Below are positions 7,632 through 15,977 of a stretch of 64,000 nucleotides of DNA, in pieces. The stretch comes from Verrucomicrobiota bacterium (GTDB taxonomy: Bacteria; Verrucomicrobiota; Verrucomicrobiia; Opitutales; Opitutaceae): contig JAEKKV010000013.1 of assembly GCA_019510185.1 (NCBI GenBank), positions 178,501 through 242,500 on the forward strand, given 5' to 3'. The position numbers and the translations under genes were made by a program. A model generated the notes under the pieces. That model worked only from the letters and a program-made list of their open reading frames with translations. It had not been told where the DNA came from and did no database searches. Position 1 is the stretch's first letter. Every line of letters starts with the position of its first letter.

Positions 7632-10535
7632 TCAGACTTTTGAGGCTTCGGCGTAGGCGTCCATGCCGGCGCAGCTGCACACCAGGTTGCGGTCGCCGTA
7701 GACGTTGTCCACGCGGCCGACGGCGGGCCAGAACTTGGCCTGACGGGTGAACAGGCTGGGGAAGGCCGCGAGTTCGCGCGAGTAGGGGTGATTCCACTCG
7801 TCGGCGCAGACAACTTTCGCGGTGTGCGGAGCGTGCTTCAGCGGATTGTTCACCTTGTCGGACTCGCCGTTCACCACCGCCTGCATCTCGCCGTGAATGG
7901 AGATCAGGGCTTCGCAGAAGCGGTCGAGCTCGGCCTGGGTTTCGCTTTCCGTCGGCTCGATCATGAACGTGCCGGGCACGGGGAACGACATGGTCGGCGC
8001 GTGATAGCCATAATCCATGAGGCGCTTGGCGGCGTCCTCGACTTCGAGGCCGTGCTTTTTCCAACCGCGCAGATCGACGATGCATTCATGGGCGACCAGG
8101 CCGGTGGCGCCGCGATAGAGGACCGGGAAGAACCGGTCGAGGCGGGCGGCGATGTAGTTGGCGTTGAGGATGGCGAGCTTGGTCGCCTCGGTCAGGCCGT
8201 CCGGGCCCATCATGCGGATGTACATCCAGGAGATGACGAGGATGGACGCGCTGCCCCAAGGCGCGGCGGAAACGGCGCCGAGGTGTTTGCGGCCACGGTC
8301 GTGCACGGGCGAGATGACAACGTGCCCGGGCAGGAAGGGTGCGAGATGCGCGGCCACGCCGATGGGGCCCATGCCGGGGCCGCCGCCGCCGTGCGGAATG
8401 CAGAAGGTTTTGTGGAGATTGAGGTGGCAGACGTCGGCGCCGATATGGCCGGGCGAAGTGAGGCCGACCTGCGCGTTCATGTTGGCGCCGTCCATATAAA
8501 CCTGGCCGCCGTGGGCGTGGACGGTGGCGCAGATGTCCTTGATCGTCGGCTCGAACACGCCGTGCGTGCTCGGGTAGGTGATCATGAGGGCGGCGAGATC
8601 CTGGTGGTGGGCGGCGGCCTTCGCGGTGAGGTCGGTGACGTCGACGTTGCCGTTGGCATCGCAGGCGACGGGCACGACCTTGAAGCCGCACATTGCGGCG
8701 CTGGCGGGGTTCGTGCCGTGCGCGCTGGTGGGGATGAGGCAGATGTTGCGGTGCCCTTCGCCGCGCGACTCGTGGTAGGCGCGGATGACGAGGAGGCCGG
8801 CGTATTCGCCCTGGGATCCGGCGTTGGGCTGGAGGGAGACGGCGGCGAAGCCGGTGATCTCGGCGAGCCAGGTCTCAAGATCTTTGAACAGTTGCGCGTA
8901 GCCGCGGGTTTGGGCGGCGGGGGCGAAGGGATGCAGCCGGCCGAATTCGGGCCACGACACGGGGAACATCTCCGAGGTGGCGTTGAGCTTCATCGTGCAC
9001 GAACCGAGTGAGATCATCGAATGCGTGAGCGAAAGATCCTTCGCCTCAAGCCTCTTGATGTAGCGCAGCATCTCGTGCTCGGTGTGGTGGGTGTTGAAAA
9101 CACCGGCGGTCAGGAACGTCGTGGCGCGCGCGAAAGGCGCGGAGAAACCGGCGACCGCGGTCTCCAACGCGGGCAGCTTCGCGCCGAATAGGCCGAGGAG
9201 CTCGGTGACGTGTTCCAGCGAGGTGGTCTCGTCGAGCGAAATTCCGACGACGTGCGCGTCGACCGCGCGCAGGTTGACGTGCTTCGCGTGCGCGGCGGCG
9301 TGAATCTTGGCGGCGTCGAGGCCGGAGACGGTGAGCGTGTCGAAAACGGGATGCGCGTTGACCGTGAGGCCGGCGGCCTTCAGTCCCCGGGCGAGCAGCA
9401 CGGTGAGGGCGTTTACCCGGCGTGCGATTTTCTTGAGGCCTTCGGGTCCGTGGTAAACGGCATACATCGAGGCCATGACGGCGAGGAGCACTTGGGCGGT
9501 GCAGATGTTGGACGTGGCCTTGTCGCGGCGGATGTGTTGCTCGCGCGTGCCGAGGGCGAGGCGCATGGCGGGATCGCCCTGTGCGTCCTTGGAAACGCCC
9601 ACGAGGCGGCCCGGCATCTGGCGCTTGAAGGCGTCTTTCGTAGCGAGAAACGCGGCGTGCGGTCCGCCGAAACCCATGGGAACGCCGAAGCGTTGGGCGG
9701 AGCCGACCGCGACATCGGCGCCGAATTCGCCGGGTGCGCGCAGCAGGGTCAGCGCAAGAAGATCTGTGGCGACGATGGTGAACGCGCCCACGGCATGGGC
9801 GGCGGCGAAGAACGCTTCGAAATCATGGATGTCGCCGGTCGTGTCGGGGTATTGCACGAGTGCGCCGAAGAGACCGGTCGTAGGTTGAAACGTCTGGTGG
9901 TCGCCGACCACGACATCGATGCCGAGGGGGGTGGCGCGGGTTTTGACGATGTCGATCGTCTGCGGGTGGCACTTTTCGGAGACGAAGAACGTCCGGTGCG
10001 CGGCGGCGTCGCCTTCTTTGAGGCGATGGCACATCATCATGGCCTCGGCGGCGGCGGTGCCTTCGTCGAGCATGGACGCGTTGGCGATTTCCAGGCCGGT
10101 CAGATCGGTGATGAGCGTTTGGAAATTGAGCAGCGCCTCCAGGCGGCCTTGGGAAATCTCGGCCTGATACGGCGTGTAAGCGGTGTACCAGCCGGGATTT
10201 TCCAGGATGGTGCGCTGAATGACGCCGGGAGTGAGGGTGTCATAGTAGCCGAGGCCGATGTGGGTGCGAAAAATCTGGTTTTGCGCGGCGAGGGCGCGGA
10301 GTTCGGCCAGCGCGGCGCTCTCGCCGGCGGCGGCGGGAAGGTTGAGCGCTTCTCGACGGATATGCGGCGGCACCGCGGCGTCAATCAGCGCATCGAGGGA
10401 AGGCTGGCTGAGCGACCGGAGCATCGCGGCCTGTTCGGCGGCATCGGGCCCGTTGTGACGGCGGGCAAACGTATCGGTCGGAGCGAGGAACTCCGGGATG
10501 ACGGACAGGGCAGCGGCGGGCGCGGAAGCGGGCAT
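7632..10535 (-). CDS. gcvP: glycine dehydrogenase (decarboxylating), P protein
   Basis: PLP enzyme of the glycine cleavage system; decarboxylates glycine and passes the aminomethyl group to the lipoyl H protein. At 967 residues it is the fused homodimer-type P protein with both halves present. The N-terminal half has [27 protein letters not shown] sequence and the C-terminal half the PLP lysine Lys709 in [27 protein letters not shown] at residues 24-32 is the usual N-terminal signature. gcvT and gcvH are not adjacent. No glycine riboswitch is visible; only about 60 bases separate this gene from the upstream PEP-CTERM gene. An intrinsic terminator follows the stop. Confidence 0.96.
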   Translation of the reverse strand: MPASAPAAALSVIPEFLAPTDTFARRHNGPDAAEQAAMLRSLSQPSLDALIDAAVPPHIRREALNLPAAAGESAALAELRALAAQNQIFRTHIGLGYYDTLTPGVIQRTILENPGWYTAYTPYQAEISQGRLEALLNFQTLITDLTGLEIANASMLDEGTAAAEAMMMCHRLKEGDAAAHRTFFVSEKCHPQTIDIVKTRATPLGIDVVVGDHQTFQPTTGLFGALVQYPDTTGDIHDFEAFFAAAHAVGAFTIVATDLLALTLLRAPGEFGADVAVGSAQRFGVPMGFGGPHAAFLATKDAFKRQMPGRLVGVSKDAQGDPAMRLALGTREQHIRRDKATSNICTAQVLLAVMASMYAVYHGPEGLKKIARRVNALTVLLARGLKAAGLTVNAHPVFDTLTVSGLDAAKIHAAAHAKHVNLRAVDAHVVGISLDETTSLEHVTELLGLFGAKLPALETAVAGFSAPFARATTFLTAGVFNTHHTEHEMLRYIKRLEAKDLSLTHSMISLGSCTMKLNATSEMFPVSWPEFGRLHPFAPAAQTRGYAQLFKDLETWLAEITGFAAVSLQPNAGSQGEYAGLLVIRAYHESRGEGHRNICLIPTSAHGTNPASAAMCGFKVVPVACDANGNVDVTDLTAKAAAHHQDLAALMITYPSTHGVFEPTIKDICATVHAHGGQVYMDGANMNAQVGLTSPGHIGADVCHLNLHKTFCIPHGGGGPGMGPIGVAAHLAPFLPGHVVISPVHDRGRKHLGAVSAAPWGSASILVISWMYIRMMGPDGLTEATKLAILNANYIAARLDRFFPVLYRGATGLVAHECIVDLRGWKKHGLEVEDAAKRLMDYGYHAPTMSFPVPGTFMIEPTESETQAELDRFCEALISIHGEMQAVVNGESDKVNNPLKHAPHTAKVVCADEWNHPYSRELAAFPSLFTRQAKFWPAVGRVDNVYGDRNLVCSCAGMDAYAEASKV

Positions 10536-10598
10536 AAAGAAAGACGGTAGGTTTACCCGGCCTTCCCCCGCAAATGGTTTTTGAGGAAAGCGCCTGTA

Positions 10599-11315
10599 TC
10601 AGCCCGACTGCGCCGGGCCGGAGCTCGGGGACGAAGGGCGGGCTTTTTTCAGCCGTTGGCGAAAGGCCAGGCCGAGGAAGGCGAGGCCCGTGACGAGCGC
10701 CTGCGTTTCCAATTCGGGAATCGCGGTGGCGCTGAACGAGAGGTTGTCGATGCGGAACGTCCCGTTTGCCGCGGCGATGGCACCGTCCACCCGGGTGCTG
10801 GTCGTGGCGATGAACCGGAGGATAATGCTGGCGTTGTCGTTGGCTTCGGATGGCAGGCTGAAGCCGGCGATGGTGGTGCTCCCGAGCGCAGTGGCATTGA
10901 CGAGCGAGAAGGCGGCGGCATCCGTGAACGAGCCCGAGGTGCCGGAGAGGCTGTAGGCGATTTTCCAGCTGGCGGGCGCCGTGTCGGAGCCGTTTGCACG
11001 GAAGGAGTTGAAGGCGATATCCTGACAGCCGGAGGCATTCAGCGTGAGCTCGTAATATTCGCCGGTTTGAAAGCTGCCGACCGACAGTGCGGCGCCTTGG
11101 CCGGCAAACGTGTTGGCGTAACCGACGCTCCCGCCTGAATTCCAGCTGAGAGTCGACCGCGAGGCCCCGACATCGGCGAGCAGCGTGCCGCTCGTGCTGT
11201 CCGTGCCAAAGCTATAGCTGACGATGGACGTGGCTCCTTTTGTCGTGGTCAACGAGGCAAGGGTGAAGAAGGCTGTGATCAGATGCAGGCGCAGGCGTTT
11301 TATGTTGGTTGGCAT
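10599..11315 (-). CDS. secreted protein with PEP-CTERM-type sorting tail
   Basis: Hypothetical exported protein. From ATG 11315 the N-terminus is a signal peptide (basic KRLRLH, hydrophobic LITAFFTLASL, cleavage near TKGATS). The middle is a beta-rich domain of about 170 residues with Gly, Ser, Thr and Asn enrichment and no recognised catalytic motif. The C-terminus has the tripartite PEP-CTERM layout: IPELETQA, a hydrophobic helix (LVTGLAFLGLAF) and a basic cluster RQRLKKAR. The motif reads PEL instead of PEP, and 12 further residues follow the basic cluster, both slightly unusual. Such tails are recognised by an exosortase and link proteins to the surface or exopolysaccharide. An upstream TTG (11336) is an alternative start. 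Confidence 0.65.
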   Translation of the reverse strand: MPTNIKRLRLHLITAFFTLASLTTTKGATSIVSYSFGTDSTSGTLLADVGASRSTLSWNSGGSVGYANTFAGQGAALSVGSFQTGEYYELTLNASGCQDIAFNSFRANGSDTAPASWKIAYSLSGTSGSFTDAAAFSLVNATALGSTTIAGFSLPSEANDNASIILRFIATTSTRVDGAIAAANGTFRIDNLSFSATAIPELETQALVTGLAFLGLAFRQRLKKARPSSPSSGPAQSG

Positions 11316-11358
11316 AAGAGGATGGTGCAGCAGCAAGATGAGCCATTTGGTGTATTGT

Positions 11359-11364
11359 TATAAT
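11359..11364 (+). promoter_or_regulatory. candidate -10 box for nth
   Basis: A perfect TATAAT lies 17 bases before the nth start codon, in the AT-rich 65-base divergent gap between nth and the PEP-CTERM gene. A matching -35 hexamer is not evident, so the call rests on the -10 sequence, its position and the local composition. Confidence 0.35.
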
Positions 11365-11380
11365 TATTTATTCAAGAAAT

Positions 11381-12031
11381 ATGCATTCACGAACCGACCG
11401 GGCGGCCTACATCGATCGTCGTCTTGCGGAGCTTTATCCCGAAACCCCCATTCCGCTCGATCATACGAGCCCTTACACGTTGCTGATCGCCGTGCTGCTA
11501 TCGGCGCAGTGCACGGACAAGCGGGTCAACCTCACCACGCCGGCGCTTTTCGCCAAGGCGGACAATCCCCGCGACATGGCGAAGCTCTCGGTGGACGAGA
11601 TCAACGCCATCGTCCGCCCCTGCGGTCTGGCTCCGCGGAAAGCGCAGGCCATCCACCGTCTTTCGGAAATTCTTCTCGAAAAGCATGGCGGCGAAGTGCC
11701 GCGCAGCTTCGAGGAACTCGAAGCGCTGCCGGGCGTCGGTCACAAGACGGCCTCGGTCGTGATGGCGCAGGCCTTCGGCGTGCCGACGTTTCCCGTCGAC
11801 ACGCACATCCACCGGTTGGCGGAGCGCTGGAAGCTCACCGACGGCCGCAGCGTCGAGCAGACCGAGCGCGATTTGAAAAAACTGTTTCCGCGCGAACGCT
11901 GGAACGCGCTGCACCTGCGGATCATCTTCTACGGGCGGGAACATTGCACGGCGCGCGGATGTGACGGGATGCGGTGCGAGCTTTGCCGGGCGCTTTTTCC
12001 CGAGCGGAAACGTGCTGTGCGGGTGCGGTGA
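11381..12031 (+). CDS. nth: endonuclease III, DNA glycosylase/AP lyase
   Basis: Base-excision repair enzyme that removes oxidised pyrimidines and cuts at abasic sites. The helix-hairpin-helix motif LPGVGHKTA contains the catalytic Lys122, and FPVDTHIHR contains the catalytic Asp140, corresponding to Lys120 and Asp138 of E. coli Nth. Length (216) is normal. The iron-sulfur loop is atypical: cysteines are at 189, 194, 199 and 202 (C-x4-C-x4-C-x2-C), whereas E. coli Nth has C-x6-C-x2-C-x5-C. The usual last cysteine is missing and an extra one sits inside the loop. A cluster could still be held by four cysteines. tRNA-Val follows. Confidence 0.92.
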   Translation: MHSRTDRAAYIDRRLAELYPETPIPLDHTSPYTLLIAVLLSAQCTDKRVNLTTPALFAKADNPRDMAKLSVDEINAIVRPCGLAPRKAQAIHRLSEILLEKHGGEVPRSFEELEALPGVGHKTASVVMAQAFGVPTFPVDTHIHRLAERWKLTDGRSVEQTERDLKKLFPRERWNALHLRIIFYGREHCTARGCDGMRCELCRALFPERKRAVRVR

Positions 12032-12101
12032 GCCAAGGTTGGAAAAGGTCAAAAACGGGATTGATTCGCGACGGGGAGACCTTCAGCTTGCCCGTCCTTT
12101 C

Positions 12102-12178
12102 GGACTCATAGCTCAGTTGGTTAGAGCACCTGCTTCACACGCAGGGGGTCACTGGTTCGAGTCCAGTTGAGTCCACCA
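12102..12178 (+). tRNA. tRNA-Val (anticodon CAC)
   Basis: Full cloverleaf of 77 bases. The acceptor stem is GGACTCA/TGAGTCC, the D-arm GCTC...GAGC, the anticodon stem CCTGC/GCAGG with loop TTCACAC, and the T-arm ACTGG/CCAGT with TTCGAGT. CAC at loop positions 34-36 reads GUG (valine). The 3' CCA is encoded in the DNA. Confidence 0.95.
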
Positions 12179-12281
12179 TTTTGACCGTTGCCTCAGGCTG
12201 CGGATGTCGCCCGGTGGTTTTCCGATGCGTGGGTCTTGCGATGAGGAGTCGTGGCTGATTTAACAACGCATCCCCCCGGCC

Positions 12282-13055
12282 TTGATGATCGCCCGCCTTC
12301 CCCGATCCCTGATGCTTTCGGCCCTGCTGCACGGCCTCGTTTTGACGGCGGTGTTGTGGTTTATGATTCCCGTGCCACGGGAACCGTTCGTGGTGCCGCC
12401 GGTATTTGTGCTGACGCCGATACCTTCTCAAAACCAAGGCGCACCGGCGGAGAAGCCCGCCGCCAGTTCAGTGAGATTTATTGCGCCGTCGATACCGGTT
12501 CGTTCCGCCGAGCCTTCGCAAGATGTGTCGGTCGCCGCTTCTGAAAACGTCCGGCCTGTCGCCCCCGCGAAACTTGCGCCGGCTGGTCGGGCGCCGGTGA
12601 CCGTGGTGCCGACGCGCACGGCGTCTCCGACCAGCTTGGAGGAGTTTCGCCGGTTGCATCCGCCGTCGGAGGTTTCTTCCGCCCGGCCTGCCTCGAACGC
12701 ACGGGCGAGGATCAACATGGATACCGTTTTGATGGCTGCAAATGACGGCCGGTCCGCTCCGGCGAGCGAGACTGTGGCGGCGCAGGCGAATGCCTACACG
12801 GCCCGCCTGTTGGAAAAACTCCGGGCCGCACACGAAAAGCCGGCGGGGCTGGACGGTGATCTGCAGGCGCAGGTGGAGTTTTCCTTGCGCGCCGATGGCA
12901 CGCTGGCCGGCGTGCGCATAGTGGCATCGTCGGGCAATCCCGCGTTCGATGCGTCGGTGCTGGCGGCTTTTCAAAAAGTTCGCGATCTCGGCGCGCCTCC
13001 TTCCGGGCTTGTCGGTGTGAATCGCGTGACCTTTCGGACAAATTTTTCCGGTTGA
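12282..13055 (+). CDS. TonB/TolA-like energy transducer protein
   Basis: 257 residues. A single N-terminal membrane helix (about 11-29, SALLHGLVLTAVLWFMI) is followed by a Pro/Ala-rich periplasmic linker (about 30-165). The C-terminal domain of about 80 residues has the TonB_C pattern VEFSLRADGTLAGVRIVASSGNPAFDASVLAAFQKV. This layout is that of TonB/TolA proteins, which couple inner-membrane proton motive force to outer-membrane processes. No exbB/exbD or tolQR genes are adjacent, so the partner complex is unknown. The linker is short on the Glu-Pro/Lys-Pro repeats of classical TonB. The gene follows tRNA-Val and has no clear promoter. Confidence 0.65.
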   Translation: MMIARLPRSLMLSALLHGLVLTAVLWFMIPVPREPFVVPPVFVLTPIPSQNQGAPAEKPAASSVRFIAPSIPVRSAEPSQDVSVAASENVRPVAPAKLAPAGRAPVTVVPTRTASPTSLEEFRRLHPPSEVSSARPASNARARINMDTVLMAANDGRSAPASETVAAQANAYTARLLEKLRAAHEKPAGLDGDLQAQVEFSLRADGTLAGVRIVASSGNPAFDASVLAAFQKVRDLGAPPSGLVGVNRVTFRTNFSG

Positions 13056-13142
13056 GCGGCGCGTTGGGACGGGCTGGCGCAAACCGGGGCAAGGGTCGGC
13101 GTCTTGTGGCGCAGGCTTGGACGAGGCGAAGGGGGTTTCCCT

Positions 13143-13183
13143 AGGAGGAAATGCGGGTTGGCACTGGTCCGGTCCGTGCGTAA
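13143..13183 (+). other. possible leader mini-ORF before clpB
   Basis: A perfect AGGAGG (13143-13148) sits immediately before ATG 13151, which opens an 11-codon frame (MRVGTGPVRA, stop TAA 13181-13183) ending 9 bases before the clpB start. Strong Shine-Dalgarno sites are rare in this window. However, the gap between AGGAGG and ATG is only 2 bases, shorter than usual, and the same AGGAGG is too far (44 bases) to serve clpB itself. It could be translation-coupled control of clpB or chance. Confidence 0.25.
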
Positions 13184-13192
13184 GCTGTGTCC

Positions 13193-15775
13193 ATGGACCC
13201 CAATCAACTCACCCAGATGTCCCGCCAGGCCGTGACCGACGCCCAGGCGGAAGCCCGTCGTCGCGGGAACAACGAAGTGGAAACGTGGCATCTCCTGCAT
13301 GCCCTCCTCACCAAGGAGAGCGGCATCGTGCCCGCGCTGGTTGAGAAGCTCGGCCTGACCGTCAGCGCCCTCCAGCTCGCGGCCGAACGCGAACTCGACC
13401 GCCTGCCCAAAGTTTCCGGGAGCGTGGATACGTCGAAGGTCTATGTCACCCAAGCCGTGAACGAAGTGCTCACGCGCGCCGAGGCCGAGGCGAAGCAGCT
13501 CAAGGACGAGTTTGTCTCGGTCGAACATCTTTTCCTCGGCCTGCTCGAAGTCGCCAAGCCCGATTCGCTCGCGAAATTCTTCAAGTCCTTCGGGCTCGAG
13601 CGCCCCAAGGTGCTGAAGGCGCTCAAGGATCTGCGCGGCGCCCAGCGCGTGACGACCGACAATCCCGAGGCCACCTACGCCGCGCTCCAAAAATACGGCA
13701 TCGATCTCGTTGAGCAGGCGAAGAAGGGCAAAATGGACCCGGTGATCGGCCGCGACGACGAGATCCGCCGCACCGTGCGCATCCTCTCTCGGAAAACCAA
13801 AAACAATCCCGTGCTCATCGGCGAGCCCGGCGTTGGCAAGACCGCCATTGTCGAGGGCCTGGCGCAACGCATCGTGCGCGGCGACGTGCCGGAGGGATTG
13901 AAGGACAAGACGATCTTCGCCCTCGACATGGGCGCGCTTGTCGCCGGCGCGAAATACCGCGGCGAATTCGAGGAGCGGCTCAAGGCCGTGCTCAACGAGG
14001 TGAAGCAGGCCGAGGGCCGCATCATCCTTTTCATCGACGAGCTCCACACCATCGTCGGCGCCGGCAAGAGCGAGGGCGCGATGGACGCGGGTAATCTCCT
14101 CAAGCCCATGCTCGCCCGCGGCGAGCTGCATTGCATCGGCGCGACCACGCTGGACGAGTATCGCCAGCACATCGAGAAGGACGCCGCGCTCGAGCGCCGC
14201 TTCCAGCCCGTGCTCGTCGAGCCGCCTTCCGTGGAGGACGCCATTTCGATTCTGCGCGGCATCCGCGAACGGTTCGAGCTCCACCACGGCGTGCGCATTC
14301 AGGACAACGCGCTCGTCGCCGCCGTCACCCTGTCCAACCGCTACATCTCCGACCGCTTTTTACCCGACAAGGCCATCGATCTCATGGACGAGGCCTGCGC
14401 GATGATCCGCACCGAGATGGACTCCGCCCCGCAGGAACTCGACGCCCTCCAGCGTCGCGTGCTCCAGCTCGAAATCGAGGAGGCCGCGCTGAAGTTGGAA
14501 AAAGACGACGCCTCCAAACACCGTCTGGACGCGCTCCGCAAGGAACTGGCCGACGCCCGCGCCCAAGCCGCCGGGCTGAAGGCGAAATGGGAAAAGGAAA
14601 AGGCGTCCGTGGACCGCGTGCGCAAAGTGCGCGAGGAGCTCGACGCCGCCCGCATCGAACTTGAAAAAGCCGAGCGCGCCTACGACCTCAACAAGCTCGC
14701 CGAGCTGCGCCACGGGAAAATTCCGCAACTGGAGGCCGAACTGAAGAAACTCGAGGCCAACGAAGCCAAGACCGAGCTCTTCAAAGAGGAGGTTTCCGCC
14801 GAGGAGATCGCCGAAGTCGTGGCCAAGTGGAGCGGCGTGCCCGTCACGCGCCTCATTGAGAGCGAGAAGGAAAAACTGCTGCGCCTCGGCGACGTGCTGC
14901 ACCAGCGCGTGATCGGCCAGGACGAACCCGTGCAACTGGTGACCGATGCGATCCTGCGCGCCCGCGCCGGCATCAAGGACCCCCGCCGCCCCGTCGGCAG
15001 CTTCCTCTTCCTCGGGCCCACCGGCGTGGGCAAGACGGAGCTCGCGAAGACGCTCGCCGAGACTCTCTTCGACAGCGAGGCGGCCATGATCCGCATCGAC
15101 ATGTCCGAGTACATGGAGAAGCATAGCGTCTCGCGGCTGATCGGCGCGCCCCCCGGCTACATCGGCTACGACGAAGGCGGCCAGCTCAGCGAGGCCGTGC
15201 GGCGCAAGCCCTACGCCGTCGTGCTCTTCGACGAGGTCGAGAAGGCGCATCCCGATGTATTCAACATCCTGTTGCAGGTGCTCGACGATGGCCGCATCAC
15301 CGACAGCCAGGGGCGCACGATCGACTTCAAAAACACGATCATCATCCTGACCTCCAACATCGGCAGCCGCTTTCTGCTCGAGGGCGTCACCGGCGACACG
15401 ATTCCCGAAAGCGTGCGGGAGAGTGTCATGGCCGAGCTGCGCCGGTCCTTCCGTCCGGAATTCCTCAACCGCATCGACGAGACGATCCTGTTCAAGCCGC
15501 TGTCGCTGGAAGAAATCACGCAGATCGTGGATCTCCTGCTGGCCGACTTGAACAAGCGCCTGGCCGATCGTCGCGTGACCGTGACGCTCGACAAAAAAGC
15601 GCGGGAATGGGCGGCGGAGCGCGGCTACGATCCGGTTTTCGGCGCGCGGCCGCTCAAGCGATTCCTGCAACGCCAGATCGAGACCAAGCTCGCTCGCGCG
15701 CTCATCGGCGGGGAGGTGAAGGAGGACTCGACCGTGGCGTTCAAAGTGAAAGACGACGAACTCGTACTGACGTGA
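13193..15775 (+). CDS. clpB: ATP-dependent chaperone ClpB
   Basis: Hexameric AAA+ disaggregase that works with DnaK/DnaJ/GrpE to rescue aggregated proteins; cytosolic. From ATG 13193 it has 860 residues. The order is: N-terminal Clp repeat domain (1-145), first AAA+ module with Walker A GEPGVGKT near 210, a coiled-coil middle domain (about 400-520, rich in KLEKDD and ELADARAQ heptads), and a second AAA+ module with GPTGVGKT near 608. It has no IGL/IGF loop for ClpP, as expected for ClpB. A GTG two codons upstream (13187) is an alternative start. dnaJ and grpE lie 40 kb away. No CIRCE element is seen upstream. Confidence 0.96.
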   Translation: MDPNQLTQMSRQAVTDAQAEARRRGNNEVETWHLLHALLTKESGIVPALVEKLGLTVSALQLAAERELDRLPKVSGSVDTSKVYVTQAVNEVLTRAEAEAKQLKDEFVSVEHLFLGLLEVAKPDSLAKFFKSFGLERPKVLKALKDLRGAQRVTTDNPEATYAALQKYGIDLVEQAKKGKMDPVIGRDDEIRRTVRILSRKTKNNPVLIGEPGVGKTAIVEGLAQRIVRGDVPEGLKDKTIFALDMGALVAGAKYRGEFEERLKAVLNEVKQAEGRIILFIDELHTIVGAGKSEGAMDAGNLLKPMLARGELHCIGATTLDEYRQHIEKDAALERRFQPVLVEPPSVEDAISILRGIRERFELHHGVRIQDNALVAAVTLSNRYISDRFLPDKAIDLMDEACAMIRTEMDSAPQELDALQRRVLQLEIEEAALKLEKDDASKHRLDALRKELADARAQAAGLKAKWEKEKASVDRVRKVREELDAARIELEKAERAYDLNKLAELRHGKIPQLEAELKKLEANEAKTELFKEEVSAEEIAEVVAKWSGVPVTRLIESEKEKLLRLGDVLHQRVIGQDEPVQLVTDAILRARAGIKDPRRPVGSFLFLGPTGVGKTELAKTLAETLFDSEAAMIRIDMSEYMEKHSVSRLIGAPPGYIGYDEGGQLSEAVRRKPYAVVLFDEVEKAHPDVFNILLQVLDDGRITDSQGRTIDFKNTIIILTSNIGSRFLLEGVTGDTIPESVRESVMAELRRSFRPEFLNRIDETILFKPLSLEEITQIVDLLLADLNKRLADRRVTVTLDKKAREWAAERGYDPVFGARPLKRFLQRQIETKLARALIGGEVKEDSTVAFKVKDDELVLT

Positions 15776-15977
15776 AGGCTGCCAGGCAATCTTCTCCCCG
15801 CGCCGGGCTGCGGGACTGCCGGCGCAGGCATGCGAAATAAGAGTAAAAATGGCAATATTGTTGCATCAGAACGGGTCCCCTTGGTCATAGCGCGATTTTT
15901 AGATTGCGACGATTTTGGTGAAGACATGCCCTTGTGCATGCGTGTCAGTCCCACCGCCGCGCATAACCCCTTACCCC

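Noticed and set aside
7788..9011. 407-residue plus-strand ORF antisense to gcvP
   Set aside because: Shadow of gcvP codon bias; gcvP is intact and unambiguous on the other strand. The same applies to 9210-10550.
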